Origin: an uncultured Spirochaetaceae bacterium
Lineage (GTDB): Bacteria; Spirochaetota; Spirochaetia; Treponematales; Treponemataceae
Length of the DNA stretch: 7,241 nt
NCBI GenBank assembly: GCA_902773215.1
Contig: CACYDQ010000495.1
Location: 1-7,241 of the forward strand
Reading direction: 5' to 3'
Both the position numbers and the translations under genes were made by a program. Shown one piece after another: positions 6,638 to 7,241 of this stretch. The notes under the pieces are model-generated. The model was not told where the DNA came from, made no database searches, and worked only from the letters and a program-made list of their open reading frames with translations. Positions within the stretch are counted from its first letter, which is position 1. Every line of letters starts with the position of its first letter.

Positions 6638-7146
6638 TGTGCGAGGATACTGCTACTGAAGGCGGACGAGCTGAGCACGGATGTCCTCGTCGTGTACAAA
6701 CAGCTTTCCCTCAATTTTGACGAGGATGGGAAACTCATAGCGAAGGAAGAAGAAGAGGGTCCGAAAACACATACAATCTCGTATGACGAGAAGCCCAGCA
6801 TACAGGCCGTCGCGACGGCTGCCCCCGACCTGCCGCCGAAGGAAGGAAAAGGCTTCGTGCAGAGGGACGGCGAATACAAGCGTCTCGGGACGGTGTGTCC
6901 CTCCTTGCCGGGATAGACCTGCTGACCGGGGAGGCAATCCCCCTGGTAAGTGACAGCCACAAGAGCTCCGACTTTATACAATTCCTGAAAAAGATTGACG
7001 AGAAATATCCTGAGGGCGACATCATACGCCTTGTTCTGGACAACCACACGGTGCATACGTTCAAGGGAACGTTGGCGTATCTCAAGACAAGGCATAAAAG
7101 ATTCCAGTTCATATTACTTCAGAAATTAAAAGTCGTCAAAATTTGA
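6638..7146 (+). pseudogene. Degenerate IS630-family transposase (DDE), frameshifted and truncated
   Basis: Two plus-strand frames together give the middle of an IS630-type transposase. The first (6638-6916) encodes RILLLKADEL, then VYKQLSLNFDEDG and the SYDEKPSIQAVATAAPDLPP block with the first catalytic Asp at 6785-6787, and breaks off after YKRLGTV. The second (6895-7146) resumes with SLLAGIDLLTGEAIPLVSDSHKSSDF and reaches LVLDNHTVHT with the second Asp at 7039-7041. The break is in GTGTGT at 6893-6898 and is explained by two extra bases. The N-terminal HTH region is mostly lost, with a stop at 6635-6637 and apparently a segment missing between LKADEL and DVLVVYKQ. After FQFIL the family's GSWLN block and third acidic residue are absent. 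It cannot encode an active enzyme. It points away from the pectinesterase operon and marks a site of past insertion. Confidence 0.88.
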
Positions 7147-7183
7147 TTTATGTGACTCAAACTTCCCACATGAAAAAAGTGGA
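7136..7183 (+). repeat. Right copy of the split direct repeat, containing an imperfect hairpin
   Basis: AATTTGATTT (7140-7149) and AAAAAGTGGA (7174-7183) repeat the pair found left of the transposase remnant. The 24 bp between them begin an imperfect hairpin: CTCAA (7156-7160) pairs with TTGAG (7184-7188), and CCAC (7166-7169) with GTGG (7179-7182). This could be an element end; no target-site duplication can be fixed. Confidence 0.4.
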
Positions 7184-7220
7184 TTGAGCCAGAAAAAACA
7201 AGGCAGAATCCCCCTAAACA

Positions 7221-7229
7221 TGGTATAAT
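7221..7229 (+). promoter_or_regulatory. Extended -10 promoter-like site at right edge
   Basis: TGG followed by a perfect TATAAT (7224-7229) forms an extended -10 element. No good -35 lies 16-18 bp upstream, which extended -10 promoters can tolerate. It would drive a plus-strand gene beyond the window. The gene is not visible, so the call rests on the motif alone. Confidence 0.4.
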
Positions 7230-7241
7230 AAATGTGCCAAA

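Noticed and set aside
6586..7095. Minus-strand frame of 169 codons
   Set aside because: It is antisense to the IS630 transposase remnant, whose protein matches are on the plus strand.

Overview
The window looks like chromosomal DNA of an anaerobic bacterium with moderately high GC. The best clue is the adjacent pair of a NifU-like iron-sulfur scaffold homologue and a GGGtGRT-family protein, a pairing known mainly from anaerobes. Spirochaetota or anaerobic Bacillota would fit the gene content (DUF975, short SppA, HTH-receiver protein), but the sequence alone does not settle the phylum. No rRNA, tRNA, CRISPR array or intact mobile element was seen.

Layout. (1) Positions 1-1733, minus strand: a two-gene operon, NifU-like scaffold then GGGtGRT protein, 18 bp apart, the second running off the left edge. 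(2) Positions 1734-1868: a divergent regulatory region with back-to-back promoter candidates and a dyad-symmetric element between and touching the two -35 boxes. (3) Positions 1869-3824, plus strand: a DUF975 membrane protein and an SppA-type signal peptide peptidase, 12 bp apart, a small membrane-associated operon. (4) Positions 3834-6431, minus strand: three tightly packed genes (gaps of 4 and 5 bp), in transcription order a pectinesterase-fold protein without a signal peptide, proC (proline synthesis) and an excisionase/MerR-type HTH protein fused to a receiver domain. This operon converges on sppA with only 9 bp between stop codons. (5) Positions 6447-7241: a short unassigned leader region, a decayed IS630-family transposase on the plus strand with a frameshift and missing ends, and an extended -10 promoter-like site at the right edge.

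The scaffold/GGGtGRT pair probably works together on metal-cluster chemistry that is not yet defined. DUF975 and SppA are both membrane-bound and co-transcribed, suggesting an envelope role. The proC operon has no obvious common theme. The points most worth checking are the 5' end of the pectinesterase-like gene, where an A9 tract separates an upstream ATG from the gene's frame, its altered active site, and the dyad between the divergent promoters. No clearly new multi-gene system was found.
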